Assembly: GCF_022637555.1 (NCBI RefSeq)
Contig: NZ_CP093342.1
Span: forward strand, 2,604,001-2,668,000
Length of the DNA: 64,000 nucleotides
Direction of reading: 5' to 3'
Source: Microbacterium sp. H1-D42
GTDB lineage: Bacteria > Actinomycetota > Actinomycetes > Actinomycetales > Microbacteriaceae
This document shows, piece by piece, positions 53,137 through 62,633 of this stretch (the stretch's first letter is position 1; each line of letters opens with the position of its first letter). Position numbers and translations under genes: made by a program. The notes beneath the pieces were generated by a model. It saw only the letters and a list, made by a program, of their open reading frames with translations. It was not told the origin of the DNA and did no database searches.

Positions 53137-55040
53137 GCCTGCACCTCCTCTTCGAGTGCGTCCTGTTCGTCGATGGCGTCCGCCGCTTCTTCTTGGCGCT
53201 GGTGCGCCTCGGCGACCGCCTCGGTGATGATCGGAATGGCTCCGGTGCGAGCTGCCTCGTCCGCCTCGAGGCTGGAGATCACGTGCCGGTAGTGGGCGCT
53301 GGTGCGCAGCAGATCGGAGTGCTTTCCGACCGCGGTGATCCGGCCCTTCTCGAGCAGTGCGACCCGGTCGGCCAGGGCGACCGTCGACGGTCGGTGCGCC
53401 ACGATCAGTGCGGTGGTATCGGCGAGCACGTGGCGCAGCGCCTCTTCCACCATGGCCTCGGTGTCGACGTCGAGCGCCGAGAGCGGGTCATCGAGCACGA
53501 GCACCTTGGGAGCGGCAGCGACGGCGCGGGCCAGGGCGAGGCGCTGACGCTGTCCACCGGACAGGCTCAGTCCCTCTTCGCCGATGATCGTCTCGAGGCC
53601 TTCTGGCAGCTGCTCGGCGAAGCCCGCCTGCGCGACGCCGAGTGCCTCGTGCAGCACGCGGTCGGCCTCTTCGCTGTGGATGTCGAGGTCGGCGCGTCCG
53701 AGCAGCACGTTCTCACGGACGGATGCTGAGAACAGCGTCGCGTCCTCGAACGCCATCGCCACGTGGCGGCGCAGCTCACTCAGCTCCAGGTCGCGGATGT
53801 CGACGCCGTCGAGTGTTACCCGCCCTCCCGTCACGTCATACAATCGCGCAGGCAGCGTGGTGAGAGTGGTCTTGCCGCTGCCGGTCAAGCCCACCAGGGC
53901 CATCGTCTCGCCTGGTTCGAGCACGAGGTCGATTCCGTCGAGCAGGTCGCGCTCTGACGCGCCGGCGTCCTGATACCGGAAGCGCGCGCTCTCGAAGGCG
54001 AGCTCACCGCGCGGCTCCTTGATCCGCACCGGGTTCTCGGGGTCGGTGATCGTGTTGGTCTCCTGGAAGATGTCGAACACGCGGTCGGTCGCAGTGCGGG
54101 CATCCAGCATGAACGAGAACAGGAACCCGATCGACTCGATCGGCCAGCGCAGCACCGTCGCCATGGCGAAGAACGCGAACAGCTGGGGCACGTCGATCGC
54201 GTCGTTCGCGATCAGCCAGATGCCGGTGATCAGGCTCAGACCGAACGCGATCTGCGGCATCAGGTCGAGCCAGAACCAGATCTCGCCGACCGCGCGCGCC
54301 TTGCTCAGCTCGGTCTCGCGCAGCGTCTCGGCCTGACGGCTGAAGCGCGAGAGGGCGTGCTTGCCACGGCCGAACGCCTTCAGCACGCGGATGCCGTGCA
54401 CGCTCTCCTCGACGCTGGTCGCGAGGTCGCCTGCCTGGTCCTGGCTGCGGCGCGCGAGCACGCCGTAGCGCTTCTCGAACAGATACCCCTGGATCCACAT
54501 CGGGATGCCGGTGACGAGGAAGATCGTGCCGAGCAGCCAGTGCCAGCGGAACAGCAGCACGGCGCCGATGCCGATCGTGAGGATGTTCACCACCAGCAGG
54601 ATGAGGCCGAAGGCGATCCAGCGGCGGATCAGGCCAATGTCCTGCATCATGCGGCTGAGCAGCTGGCCGGACTGCCAGCGGTCGTGGAACGCCACCGGCA
54701 GGCTCTGCAGGCGGGAGTACAGGTCGGTGCGCATCTGGTACTCGACCTCGGTGGCCGGGGTCAGCACGAACCAGCGGCGCAGCCACACCATGGCGGCCTC
54801 GCCGAGAGCGAGCGCGAAGACTGCGAAGGCGCCGACGGCGATCAGGCCGGTGACGCCGGTGGCGATCGGGCCCTTCACGATCTGCTCGAGGACGATCGGG
54901 ATCATCAGCGCGATCACGGCCGCGGCGAGCGCACTGAGTGCGCCCCCGATCAGGCGTCCGAAGATCGGCCGGACGAAAGGCTTCAGCCGCCACAGCGCAG
55001 CGAAGGTGGACAGAGACGACGGGGAGGAGGTGACAGACAT
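53133..55040 (-). CDS. Heterodimeric ABC exporter, subunit 1 (degenerate Walker B)
   Basis: A 635-residue half-transporter: six TM helices, then an NBD with Walker [11 protein letters not shown], a canonical signature [16 protein letters not shown], and Walker [13 protein letters not shown] in which Asp replaces the catalytic Glu. Paired with subunit 2, one ATP site is competent (LSGGQ here with Glu there) and the other is degenerate. It is first in the operon. A 21-codon leader ORF and a candidate attenuator lie just upstream. Confidence 0.92.
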   Translation of the reverse strand: MSVTSSPSSLSTFAALWRLKPFVRPIFGRLIGGALSALAAAVIALMIPIVLEQIVKGPIATGVTGLIAVGAFAVFALALGEAAMVWLRRWFVLTPATEVEYQMRTDLYSRLQSLPVAFHDRWQSGQLLSRMMQDIGLIRRWIAFGLILLVVNILTIGIGAVLLFRWHWLLGTIFLVTGIPMWIQGYLFEKRYGVLARRSQDQAGDLATSVEESVHGIRVLKAFGRGKHALSRFSRQAETLRETELSKARAVGEIWFWLDLMPQIAFGLSLITGIWLIANDAIDVPQLFAFFAMATVLRWPIESIGFLFSFMLDARTATDRVFDIFQETNTITDPENPVRIKEPRGELAFESARFRYQDAGASERDLLDGIDLVLEPGETMALVGLTGSGKTTLTTLPARLYDVTGGRVTLDGVDIRDLELSELRRHVAMAFEDATLFSASVRENVLLGRADLDIHSEEADRVLHEALGVAQAGFAEQLPEGLETIIGEEGLSLSGGQRQRLALARAVAAAPKVLVLDDPLSALDVDTEAMVEEALRHVLADTTALIVAHRPSTVALADRVALLEKGRITAVGKHSDLLRTSAHYRHVISSLEADEAARTGAIPIITEAVAEAHQRQEEAADAIDEQDALEEEVQA

Positions 55041-55060
55041 GACTCTCAGATGAGTAGCGA

Positions 55061-55105
55061 GCGGAAGACGAAGACGAAGACGAAGGCGGATGCCACTGGC
55101 ATCCG
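55061..55105 (-). terminator. Candidate attenuator hairpin before the ABC exporter
   Basis: On the minus strand CGGATGCCAGTGGCATCCG (55087-55105) folds with 9-nt complementary arms, less the apex. It is followed at once by a pyrimidine run of GTCTTC repeats down to 55061. It lies between the leader ORF stop and the transporter start, 20 nt before the ATG. Confidence 0.5.
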
Positions 55106-55148
55106 ATTCAGGGCGGCGCGACGCGAGGTGACCGGTCGCGAACCGCGA

Positions 55149-55214
55149 TCAATCGCGCGGGCGAACCGCGCGCGAACCGAGGGCGATGAACGTCTTGACA
55201 ATCGTCGTGGACAT
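55149..55214 (-). CDS. 21-residue leader peptide of the ABC exporter operon
   Basis: ATG 55214 has a strong GAGGAGG ribosome site at spacing about 5, unlike most genes here. The encoded peptide is short and basic, starting MSTTIVKTFIALGS and ending RAVRPRD, with a TGA stop. It ends 44 nt before the candidate attenuator hairpin and about 110 nt before the exporter start. Position and the strong site suggest ribosome-mediated attenuation, as known for some antibiotic-inducible ABC genes. No homology is claimed. Confidence 0.6.
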   Translation of the reverse strand: MSTTIVKTFIALGSRAVRPRD

Positions 55215-55325
55215 GGAGTCCTCCTCAGGCTCGGCTTCGTCGGCCGGTTGGCGCGACAGCCTTCGAGCATATTCCTGAGAACGCGTCTGCCGCAAGTGGA
55301 ATTCCCGACGCGTACTGTTGCTGAC

Positions 55326-55766
55326 ATGAGTTCGCGTCTGCGCATCGAAGCCATCGACGTCGGCCCTGCCGACCTCTCCCCTCAGCTGCCCGCCGAGGCG
55401 CGGCTGCTGCGTCAGGCACCGGGCCCCGACCGCCCGGATTACTTCTTCGCCGTGCTCGACGAGGCGATCGGCTACCGCACGACGCTGACGGAGCTGCGGG
55501 AGCAGGGCATAGACCCCGATGCCGCAGACCCGCAGCTGATCCACGTCGGTGACGACGGCACCGTCGACCTTCGGGTCTTCGGCATCGTGTTCGCCGCGCG
55601 GATCGCCGGGGAGATGCCGCACGTCGGCATGAAGGACTTTCCCGTGACCCTGGCGTACGTGATCGACAACACGGCGCTGCGCGATGAGGTCATCGACTTC
55701 TCCAAGCTCGTCTACGCCGCTGTCGCGTTCATCACCGACATCGACGCCGAGGCTGCCGCGGTCTGA
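55326..55766 (+). CDS. Conserved hypothetical protein, 146 residues
   Basis: A soluble acidic protein (SSRLRIEAIDVGPADL, then YFFAVLDEAIGYRTTLTELREQGID) with no signal peptide, TM segment or recognisable catalytic motif. I do not recognise the family. TACTGT ends 7 nt before the ATG and no ribosome site is present, so it may be leaderless. Divergent from the ABC leader ORF; converges on ogt with 4 bp between stops. Confidence 0.7.
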   Translation: MSSRLRIEAIDVGPADLSPQLPAEARLLRQAPGPDRPDYFFAVLDEAIGYRTTLTELREQGIDPDAADPQLIHVGDDGTVDLRVFGIVFAARIAGEMPHVGMKDFPVTLAYVIDNTALRDEVIDFSKLVYAAVAFITDIDAEAAAV

Positions 55767-55770
55767 GCCG

Positions 55771-56280
55771 TCAGGCGACCGCAGACATCGCGGCGGCCTC
55801 ACGCGCCAGCAGGCTCCGCTTCACCGGCACACCCCAGGCGAAGCCGCCCAGGGTGCCGTCCGCGCGCAGCACGCGGTGGCAGGGCACGAACAGGGCTGGT
55901 GCATTGCGGGCGCAGATGGATGCTGCCGCACGCACCGCCTGAGGACTGCCGAGCTCGATCGCGAACTCCGAGTACGTCAGCGGGCTGCCAGGGACGATGC
56001 GGCGCAGCGCCGCCCACCCGGCAGCCTGCATCTCGGTGCCGTGCTGACGGACTGCCACGCCGTCGATGGCCGCCAGATCGCCGGCGTAATACGCGCGGGC
56101 TGCGTCCGCAGCATCCGACTCGCCGTCGGCGATCCGCTCCGGGCGCAGGGACGGATGCACGCGCGCGACGATCTCGGCGTGGTCTGTGCTCCAGCCGGAG
56201 GCGAGCACGCGCTGGTCCTCGTCGACGAGAAGCGTGAGGGCCCCGTCCGGGGTGTCGATGGTCTGGATGAGGGCGGTCAT
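55771..56280 (-). CDS. ogt: Methylated-DNA-[protein]-cysteine S-methyltransferase
   Basis: A 169-residue repair protein. The acceptor Cys is in [19 protein letters not shown], a normal PCHRV motif. The DNA-binding helix is near [25 protein letters not shown]. It removes methyl groups from O6-methylguanine by suicide transfer. The ATG overlaps the stop of the Ada-AlkA gene (ATGA), so both repair proteins are made together. Confidence 0.93.
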   Translation of the reverse strand: MTALIQTIDTPDGALTLLVDEDQRVLASGWSTDHAEIVARVHPSLRPERIADGESDAADAARAYYAGDLAAIDGVAVRQHGTEMQAAGWAALRRIVPGSPLTYSEFAIELGSPQAVRAAASICARNAPALFVPCHRVLRADGTLGGFAWGVPVKRSLLAREAAAMSAVA

Positions 56281-57773
56281 GAGGACTCCTTCGAAAGCGT
56301 CTTGGTGGTTGCCGTGCGGGACGTCCGCACGGGGGCGGCGCGCCACAGGTGGGCGGTGAGATAGCTGCGCCACGGCGCGATGCGCGCGGCCCAGTCGGTG
56401 AGGGGCCGTGCCTCGCCAGGGAGCCCCGCGGCGGCGGCCCCCGCCCGCATGGCGACGTCTCCCGGCAGGAACACGTCGGGGTCGCCGATCACTCGCATCC
56501 GCACGTAGTCGGCGGTCCACGGACCGATGCCGGGCATCGCGAGCAGTCTCGCGCGCTGCTCTGTCGCGTCGTCTCCGACGGTGAGAACGAGGTCGCCGGA
56601 TGCCAGTGCCGCGGCCGCCCCGGTGATCGCGCGGATGCGCGCGGCAGGCCCCCGCAGCACCTCTGCGCCGTGTTCGGCGATGGCCACCATGGTCGGGAAG
56701 AGCAGTCCGCCGTCGGCCGTGCGCTCCCCCAGCTGCTCGGTCAGCGTCGTCAGCGCGGTGCGCGCCGCGACGACCGTGATCTGCTGCCCGACCATCGCAC
56801 GGATCAGCATCTCGTGCGGGTCAGCGGCGCCTGGTACGCGGATGCCGGGGATCGCCGCCACGAGCGGGGCGAGCTCGCGATGCGCGGACAGCGCCTGGTC
56901 GATCGCCGTCGGGTCGGCGTCGAGGTCGAACAGCCGCCGGGCGGTCGAGACCAGAGGGGCGAGGTCGCCGAGCCTGGTGACGCGGACGCGCAGCCGCAGC
57001 GTGCCGTCGGGGGTCTGGCGGACCTCGAGGTGAGCGGGGCCACCCGGCATCCGCAGGTGCCGACCGAAGGAGTTCTCGGTCGCGACCTCCATGCCGGGCA
57101 GGGCGCGAGCGGCCATCCAGGCGAAGATGCCGCTGGCATCCATCGGCGTGCGGTGCGGCAGGAGCAGGTCGATGATGCCAGGAGCCTCGGCGATGTGGCC
57201 GCGGCGCCGTGCGCGCAGCTGACCTGGGGTCATCTCGAACACCTCGCGGATCGTTTCATTGCACTGGCGGATGCTGGCGAAGCCGGCCGAGAACGCCACT
57301 TCGGAGATCGGCAGGTCCGTGCCGACCAGCAGCATGCGGGCGGTGTGCGCACGGTGCGCGCGGGCAAGCGCGAGGGGCCCTGCACCGAGTTCAGCGGTGA
57401 GCAGGCGCGTCAGGTGTCGTGGTGAGTACCCGAGCCGCCCGGCGAGGCCGGGCACGCCCTCCTGCTCGACGACACCGGCTGCGATCAGGCGCATGGCCCT
57501 GGCAGCGGCGTCCCCTCGCAGATTCCATGCCGGGGACCCTGGTGCGGCCTCCGGCAGGCATCGCTTGCACGCCCGGTAGCCGGCCTCGTGCGCCGCGGCG
57601 CTGGTCGGGTAGAACGTGACGTTCTCTGGCTTCGGCGTGCGGGCAGGGCAGCTCGGTCGGCAGTAGATGCCCGTCGATCGCACCGCCGTGACGAACTGCC
57701 CGTCGAAGCGGGTGTCCCGCGCGCTGATGGCGCGGTACCGCTCGTCGTGCTCGCGTTCGACCTGGGTTGTCAT
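56277..57773 (-). CDS. Ada N-terminal/AraC regulator fused to AlkA 3-methyladenine DNA glycosylase
   Basis: A 498-residue fusion. Residues about 10-85 form the Ada zinc domain ([26 protein letters not shown]; four Cys), whose first Cys accepts methyl from phosphotriesters. An AraC helix-turn-helix pair follows at about 95-195. Residues about 205-485 are AlkA, with the HhH-GPD region [30 protein letters not shown] and its catalytic Asp. It senses alkylation, activates transcription and excises alkylated bases. Operon with ogt. Confidence 0.95.
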   Translation of the reverse strand: MTTQVEREHDERYRAISARDTRFDGQFVTAVRSTGIYCRPSCPARTPKPENVTFYPTSAAAHEAGYRACKRCLPEAAPGSPAWNLRGDAAARAMRLIAAGVVEQEGVPGLAGRLGYSPRHLTRLLTAELGAGPLALARAHRAHTARMLLVGTDLPISEVAFSAGFASIRQCNETIREVFEMTPGQLRARRRGHIAEAPGIIDLLLPHRTPMDASGIFAWMAARALPGMEVATENSFGRHLRMPGGPAHLEVRQTPDGTLRLRVRVTRLGDLAPLVSTARRLFDLDADPTAIDQALSAHRELAPLVAAIPGIRVPGAADPHEMLIRAMVGQQITVVAARTALTTLTEQLGERTADGGLLFPTMVAIAEHGAEVLRGPAARIRAITGAAAALASGDLVLTVGDDATEQRARLLAMPGIGPWTADYVRMRVIGDPDVFLPGDVAMRAGAAAAGLPGEARPLTDWAARIAPWRSYLTAHLWRAAPVRTSRTATTKTLSKESS

Positions 57774-57952
57774 GCCTCCATGGTGACACGCTCAGGGTAT
57801 CCGGGCTGGCGGAAATCGGACATGGCTGTTTCCGGTTGTGACTCCTCAGCCGCCATGTTTCGAGGTCGGGTCACCGCGTCTCGACTCTTGCGGCTCCGCC
57901 GCCTTCGCTCGACGAACGGTTGCGCCCTCGCGCAGCTCGGCCGCTGTAAGGA

Positions 57953-58001
57953 CACTTCTTCCACTTCCCGGTCGCTTCGCTCCCGGTTAGTGGAAGAAGT
58001 G
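57953..58001 (-). terminator. Hairpin overlapping the purH stop codon
   Basis: Arms CACTTCTTCCACT (57953-57965) and AGTGGAAGAAGTG (57989-58001) are perfect over 13 bp. The right arm encodes the last purH residues (HFFH) and part of its stop. The 23-nt loop holds a GCTTCGCTC word related to the repeat-like GAGCGAGCGGAGCGAG at 20155. Confidence 0.6.
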
Positions 58002-59594
58002 GCGCTCTCCGGTGAAGAACATCGTCACGCCGGCCTTGCGGGCCGCGTCCACGACCTCGCCGTCGCGCACCGATCCACCCGGCTGCACGATGGCGCTGAT
58101 GCCGGCATCCAGCAGCACCTGCGGGCCGTCCGCGAAGGGGAAGAACGCGTCGGACGCGGCCACAGAGCCCGCTGCACGGTCTCCTGCGCGCTCGACCGCG
58201 AGGCGGCACGAGTCGACGCGGTTGACCTGTCCCATGCCGACGCCGACCGTGGCGTTGCCCTTGGCGAGCACGATCGCGTTCGACTTCACGGCGCGGCAGG
58301 CCTTCCACGCGAAGATCAGGTTCTCCATCTCCTCGTCGCTCGGACGCTCACCCGAGACGAGCTCCCAGTTCTTGGCGACCGAGACGATGTCGTCGGGGAA
58401 GCGGTCGGCGTCCTGCAGCAGCAGACCGCCGGAGACCAGGCGGATGTCCATGCGCTCCTGCTGCCAGTCATCGGGCAACTGCAGCAGCCGCAAGTTCTTC
58501 TTCGCTTTGAATACCTCCAGCGCCGCCGGCTCGAAGGATGGGGCGACGATGACCTCGGTGAAGATGTCCTTCAGGTTCTCGGCCATCTTCAGTGTGACGG
58601 TGCCGTTGGCTGCGATCACGCCGCCGTACGCCGAAACAGGGTCGCACTCGTGTGCGCGCAGGTGCGCGCTCGCGATCGGGTCGAGCGCGTTCGGTGCAGT
58701 GGTCGCGATGCCGCACGGGTTGGCGTGCTTGACGATGGCGACAGCCGGCAGCACCATGTCGTAGGCGGCGCGCAGCGCGGCATCCGCATCGACGTAGTTG
58801 TTGTACGACATCTCCTTGCCCTGCAACTGGGTGGCCTGGGCTATGCCGTGGCCGCCGGCGCGGGTGTAGATCGCACCGCGCTGGTGCGCGTTCTCGCCGT
58901 AGCGCAGTGTCGCCAGACGCTCGGCCTTGACGGTGAGGTGCGCCGGCAGGTCGCCGTCCTCGGCGAGAGTGCCCTCGGCGAACCACTGTGCGACGGCCGA
59001 ATCGTAGTTGGCGGTGTGCGCGAACGCGCGGGCGGCCAGCTCGCGGCGCTGCACGAGGCTGGTGCCGCCGGCGGTGACCGACTCGATGATGGCCGGGTAC
59101 GACTCAGGTGAGACGACGATCGCGACGTTGGCGTGGTTCTTCGCCGCTGCGCGCACCATGGCCGGGCCGCCGATGTCGATCTGCTCGACGATCGCATCGG
59201 GCTCGGCACCGGATGCCACGGTCTCGACGAACGGGTACAGGTTCACCACGACGAGCTCGAACGGCTCGATGTCCAGCTGCTTGAGCTGGTTCTCGTGGTC
59301 CTCCAGGCGCAGGTCGGCGAGCAGACCGCCGTGCACCTTCGGGTGCAGCGTCTTCACTCGTCCGTCGAGCATCTCGGCGACTCCGGTGACGGCGGCGACG
59401 TCGGTGACGTCGTGGCCGGCGTCACGGATGGTCTGCGCGGTCGATCCTGTCGAGACGATCTCGACTCCGGATGCCACGAGGGCCGCAGCCAGGTCGAGCA
59501 GGCCGGACTTGTCACTGACCGACACCAGGGCGCGCCGGATCGGCACCAGATCGCGATCGCGGTACAGCGAGGGGTCGAGACGTGGGCCGGCCAT
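57987..59594 (-). CDS. purH: Bifunctional AICAR formyltransferase/IMP cyclohydrolase
   Basis: A 535-residue PurH. The N-terminal IMP cyclohydrolase ([29 protein letters not shown]) is followed by AICAR transformylase ([32 protein letters not shown]). It carries out the last two steps of IMP synthesis and uses 10-formyl-THF supplied through FolD. AAGGAG precedes the ATG. purN lies 52 bp upstream on the same strand. Confidence 0.97.
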   Translation of the reverse strand: MAGPRLDPSLYRDRDLVPIRRALVSVSDKSGLLDLAAALVASGVEIVSTGSTAQTIRDAGHDVTDVAAVTGVAEMLDGRVKTLHPKVHGGLLADLRLEDHENQLKQLDIEPFELVVVNLYPFVETVASGAEPDAIVEQIDIGGPAMVRAAAKNHANVAIVVSPESYPAIIESVTAGGTSLVQRRELAARAFAHTANYDSAVAQWFAEGTLAEDGDLPAHLTVKAERLATLRYGENAHQRGAIYTRAGGHGIAQATQLQGKEMSYNNYVDADAALRAAYDMVLPAVAIVKHANPCGIATTAPNALDPIASAHLRAHECDPVSAYGGVIAANGTVTLKMAENLKDIFTEVIVAPSFEPAALEVFKAKKNLRLLQLPDDWQQERMDIRLVSGGLLLQDADRFPDDIVSVAKNWELVSGERPSDEEMENLIFAWKACRAVKSNAIVLAKGNATVGVGMGQVNRVDSCRLAVERAGDRAAGSVAASDAFFPFADGPQVLLDAGISAIVQPGGSVRDGEVVDAARKAGVTMFFTGERHFFH

Positions 59595-59646
59595 GAGGAT
59601 GCTCCTTCGTTCGGGCGGTGATGTTCGTGAGTGGAGTGCAGAGGGG

Positions 59647-60228
59647 TCAGTGGGCGAGGGTGAGATCGCCGGTCGCGATGCGCTGCACCACGTCGATCAG
59701 CAGGCGCCGTTCGACGGGCTTGATGCGCTCGTGCAGCGTCGCCTCGGTGTCACCCGCGAGCACGGGGATGCGCTCCTGGGCGAGGATCGGTCCGCTGTCG
59801 ACGCCGTCGTCGACCACGATCACGCTGGCGCCGGTCTGCGTGGCGCCGGCGGCAAGGGCATCCCGCACGCCGTGCGCGCCGGGGAACTCCGGCAGGTAGG
59901 CCGGATGGGTGTTGATGATGTGGGGTGCGTAGCGCGCGACGACGGCGGCGGGCAGCAGGCGCATGAGTCCGCTGAGCACGATGAGGTCGGGCTGCCACAC
60001 GTCCAGCTGAGCGGCGAGCTCTTCGCCCCACGCCTCGCGACTCGCGTGTGCGGCGTACGGCACGGTGAACGTCGGGATGCCGAACTGCTCGGCGTGCGCG
60101 AGCCCCTCCGCGTCGCGATCAGCGCCGACGGCGACCACTCTGGCGGGGAAGTCGGGGTGGCTGGCGGCCTCGAGCAGGGCTCGGAGATTCGAGCCGGTAC
60201 CGGAGATGAGAACCGCGAGCGTCAGCAC
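59647..60228 (-). CDS. purN: Phosphoribosylglycinamide formyltransferase
   Basis: A 193-residue GAR transformylase. Seen: [26 protein letters not shown], the catalytic [18 protein letters not shown] and [12 protein letters not shown]. It formylates GAR with 10-formyl-THF in purine synthesis. The GTG start has no ribosome site but lies 6 nt after TAGACT, so a leaderless transcript is likely. Operon with purH. Confidence 0.95.
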   Translation of the reverse strand: MLTLAVLISGTGSNLRALLEAASHPDFPARVVAVGADRDAEGLAHAEQFGIPTFTVPYAAHASREAWGEELAAQLDVWQPDLIVLSGLMRLLPAAVVARYAPHIINTHPAYLPEFPGAHGVRDALAAGATQTGASVIVVDDGVDSGPILAQERIPVLAGDTEATLHERIKPVERRLLIDVVQRIATGDLTLAH

Positions 60229-60234
60229 TTGGTC

Positions 60235-60240
60235 AGTCTA
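60235..60240 (-). promoter_or_regulatory. -10 element of a probable leaderless promoter (purN)
   Basis: On the minus strand TAGACT is followed by GACCAA and GTG 60228. The divergent LLM gene has the mirror arrangement 94 bp away. Confidence 0.55.
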
Positions 60241-60310
60241 CCGGGGCGGACTCATGCCGATGAATGCTGTGACGGTCGGCCCGCCGCGCGCACACCTGTG
60301 CAGGGCACGA

Positions 60311-60316
60311 CAGACT
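60311..60316 (+). promoter_or_regulatory. -10 element of a probable leaderless promoter (LLM gene)
   Basis: CAGACT, then GGGGCC, then ATG 60323; the spacing equals that at 40711 and 48751. Confidence 0.5.
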
Positions 60317-60322
60317 GGGGCC

Positions 60323-61252
60323 ATGGAGTTCACCGTCTTCACCGAACCGCAGCAGGGCTTCAGCTATGACGATCAGCTGGCTTTCGCGCTGCTCGCCGAA
60401 CGTCACGGGTTCGATGCGTTCTTCCGATCCGACCACTACATGCGCATGGGCGAGGGGGATCCGCTTCCCGGCCCGACCGACGCGTGGACGACTCTCGCCG
60501 GGCTCGCTCGCGAGACCAGTCGCATCCGGCTCGGCACGCTGGTCTCGTCTGCGACCCATCGCGTGCCGGCCGTGCTGGCGATCCAGGTCGCGCAGGTCGA
60601 CGCGATGTCGGCAGGACGGGTCGAGTTCGGGCTCGGCACCGGCTGGTTCGAGGAGGAGCACCGCGCCTACGGCATCCCGTTCCCCGCTCGCCGCTTCGGG
60701 ATGCTCGAAGAGCAGCTCGCGGTGATCACGGGGCTGTGGCAGACACCGGTGGGCGAGACGTTCTCGTTCCACGGCGAGCACTACACCCTGCTGGATTCGC
60801 CGGCCCTGCCCAAGCCGGTGCAGGAGGGCGTGCCTGTCATCGTCGGCGGAGGTGGCCCGAGGCGCACACCAGCGATCGCCGCGCGATTCGCGACCGAGTT
60901 CAACATCGGATTCGAATCCGAGCAGGTCGTCGCCGAGCGGATCCCCGTCGTGCGCGCGGCGTGCGAGGCCATCGGTCGCGACCCGCAGACGCTGAAGTTC
61001 TCCGTCGCGCTGCCGACGTTCGCCGGCAGGACGGATGCTGATGTCGCACGGCGCGCGGAGGCAGTGGGCATCGCGGCCGCGGACGTGCGCGATGGCGTGA
61101 ACGTCGTCGGAGCGTCGGACGAGATCGCCGCGAAGGTCGACCGGCTGCGCGCCCTGGGCGTCGACCGCGTGCACTTCCAGTTCCTTGATCTGCGCGATCT
61201 CGACCACCTGGACTACGTGGGCGCGGAGGTGCTGCCGCTGCTGCGCGGGTGA
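60323..61252 (+). CDS. LLM-class flavin/F420-dependent oxidoreductase
   Basis: A 309-residue luciferase-like barrel protein. The start FTVFTEPQQGFSYDDQLAFALLAERHGFDAFFRSDHYM, RIRLGTLVSSATHRVPAVLA, and VEFGLGTGWFEEEHRAYGIPFP match the actinobacterial branch that often uses F420. Whether F420 or FMN is used, and the substrate, cannot be decided from sequence. Divergent from purN. Confidence 0.87.
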   Translation: MEFTVFTEPQQGFSYDDQLAFALLAERHGFDAFFRSDHYMRMGEGDPLPGPTDAWTTLAGLARETSRIRLGTLVSSATHRVPAVLAIQVAQVDAMSAGRVEFGLGTGWFEEEHRAYGIPFPARRFGMLEEQLAVITGLWQTPVGETFSFHGEHYTLLDSPALPKPVQEGVPVIVGGGGPRRTPAIAARFATEFNIGFESEQVVAERIPVVRAACEAIGRDPQTLKFSVALPTFAGRTDADVARRAEAVGIAAADVRDGVNVVGASDEIAAKVDRLRALGVDRVHFQFLDLRDLDHLDYVGAEVLPLLRG

Positions 61253-61268
61253 TCCAGCCGGACGGACC

Positions 61269-62543
61269 TCAGCCTGCGCTCGAGTGCCCGTCCCACTCGG
61301 CCATCTCAGCGCGCCAGCGATCGGTGCGCTCCTCGGCCAGTTCATCGTGATGCCGTGGGGCCAGTAGCAGGATGGCGCAGCCGACCAGCACCTCGAGTCC
61401 GATGGCGAGCGCGAAACCACCGACTGGCGGACCCACCTCGGAGAGCCGACCGGGCCCGATCGAACCGGATGCCAGCAGTGCGGCGAGCGCCGCGACGCCC
61501 GCTGACAGAGCAGCGATGCCGACAGCGATCGCGACCCGGGGCAGGTAGCGGTCTCCGGTCCCCTCCCAGACCAGACGCGAGCGCACCATCCAGCCGGCCA
61601 GTGCACCGCAGGCGATCGGGATGAGCACGACCACCAGCATCCACATCGACCCGTGCTCGGGAACCAGCCCGAGCACCGGGATGCCCGGGACGACGCCCAA
61701 CTCGGTGCCGGCCGGCGAGACCGCCGTGCCGGCGCCGAGCGCGAAGCCGGGTCCGGCGATCCAGCTCGCCGCCCACACGAGCAGCGTCGGCAGGTAGGCG
61801 AGGTGCGCGAGGGTGAGCATGCCGGCGCCGAGCACATCCACGTGAGCCGCCTCGAACAGGGCGATGACCTCTCCCCCGCGCAGCACGGTCATCACCGCGA
61901 TTCCGATCGCCGAGACGCCGCTCAGCGCCACCAGAGCGATGCCGGCGCCGCGCAGTGACTCCGCAGGAACCGGAGCCCAGTCGCCCCAGCCGTCGACGAT
62001 GTCGTGCAGGTGATCGATGATCCCGCCGTCCCCCTCGCCCCAGGCGTACACCAGAGCGCCTATCAGGGCCCCGGCGATGTAGACGCCAGCCGGGACGACG
62101 ATCGCGACCCACACCGGCGCCTGCAGCACCTCGGCCTGCGAGGTGAGAGCGACCAGGGTCGTGATCAGCGAGAAGGTGACCGCGCCCGAGAGCACGCCGG
62201 TCAGCCAGGTTCCTGCGACCGCGGCGCGACGTCCGGAGCGGGCCGCGAAGAGCGCCGTGAACGCCAGGATCACCAGCGGCGGCACCGAGAGGGCGAACGT
62301 CGCGGCCTCCTTCGGGATCGCCAGAGACGACAGCAGCGCATCAGGCAGCACCACCTTGAGCGGAACCCCGTGCCCGAACTGCCACAGGGTGCCGCTGATC
62401 GGCCACAGCGCACCCCATTCCGCGCTCGCGCCGAAGGCGAGAACCCACAGCAGAGTGAGCGGGGCGAGCACGATCGCAAGCCCGACTGCGGCCGCGATGG
62501 CGGCGTCGAGGGCGGCGAGGAGCACGACGGTGACACGTTGCAT
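61269..62543 (-). CDS. DUF6350 family membrane protein
   Basis: A 424-residue protein with about 10 TM segments. It matches the actinobacterial DUF6350 family by length, hydropathy and its usual place next to purN/purH; the sequence itself shows no catalytic motif. Sometimes such proteins are listed as cell-division PerM-like, without clear experimental support known to me. It is divergent from the purine permease; the intergenic region is 90 bp. Confidence 0.75.
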   Translation of the reverse strand: MQRVTVVLLAALDAAIAAAVGLAIVLAPLTLLWVLAFGASAEWGALWPISGTLWQFGHGVPLKVVLPDALLSSLAIPKEAATFALSVPPLVILAFTALFAARSGRRAAVAGTWLTGVLSGAVTFSLITTLVALTSQAEVLQAPVWVAIVVPAGVYIAGALIGALVYAWGEGDGGIIDHLHDIVDGWGDWAPVPAESLRGAGIALVALSGVSAIGIAVMTVLRGGEVIALFEAAHVDVLGAGMLTLAHLAYLPTLLVWAASWIAGPGFALGAGTAVSPAGTELGVVPGIPVLGLVPEHGSMWMLVVVLIPIACGALAGWMVRSRLVWEGTGDRYLPRVAIAVGIAALSAGVAALAALLASGSIGPGRLSEVGPPVGGFALAIGLEVLVGCAILLLAPRHHDELAEERTDRWRAEMAEWDGHSSAG

Positions 62544-62633
62544 GACTCATCGAGCCTACGGCGTGCGCGCGCCCGCTCGCTCCGGCCACGCGAGAGTGCC
62601 AGGACACGATAGATTTCTCAGCGGAGGTTCCCG

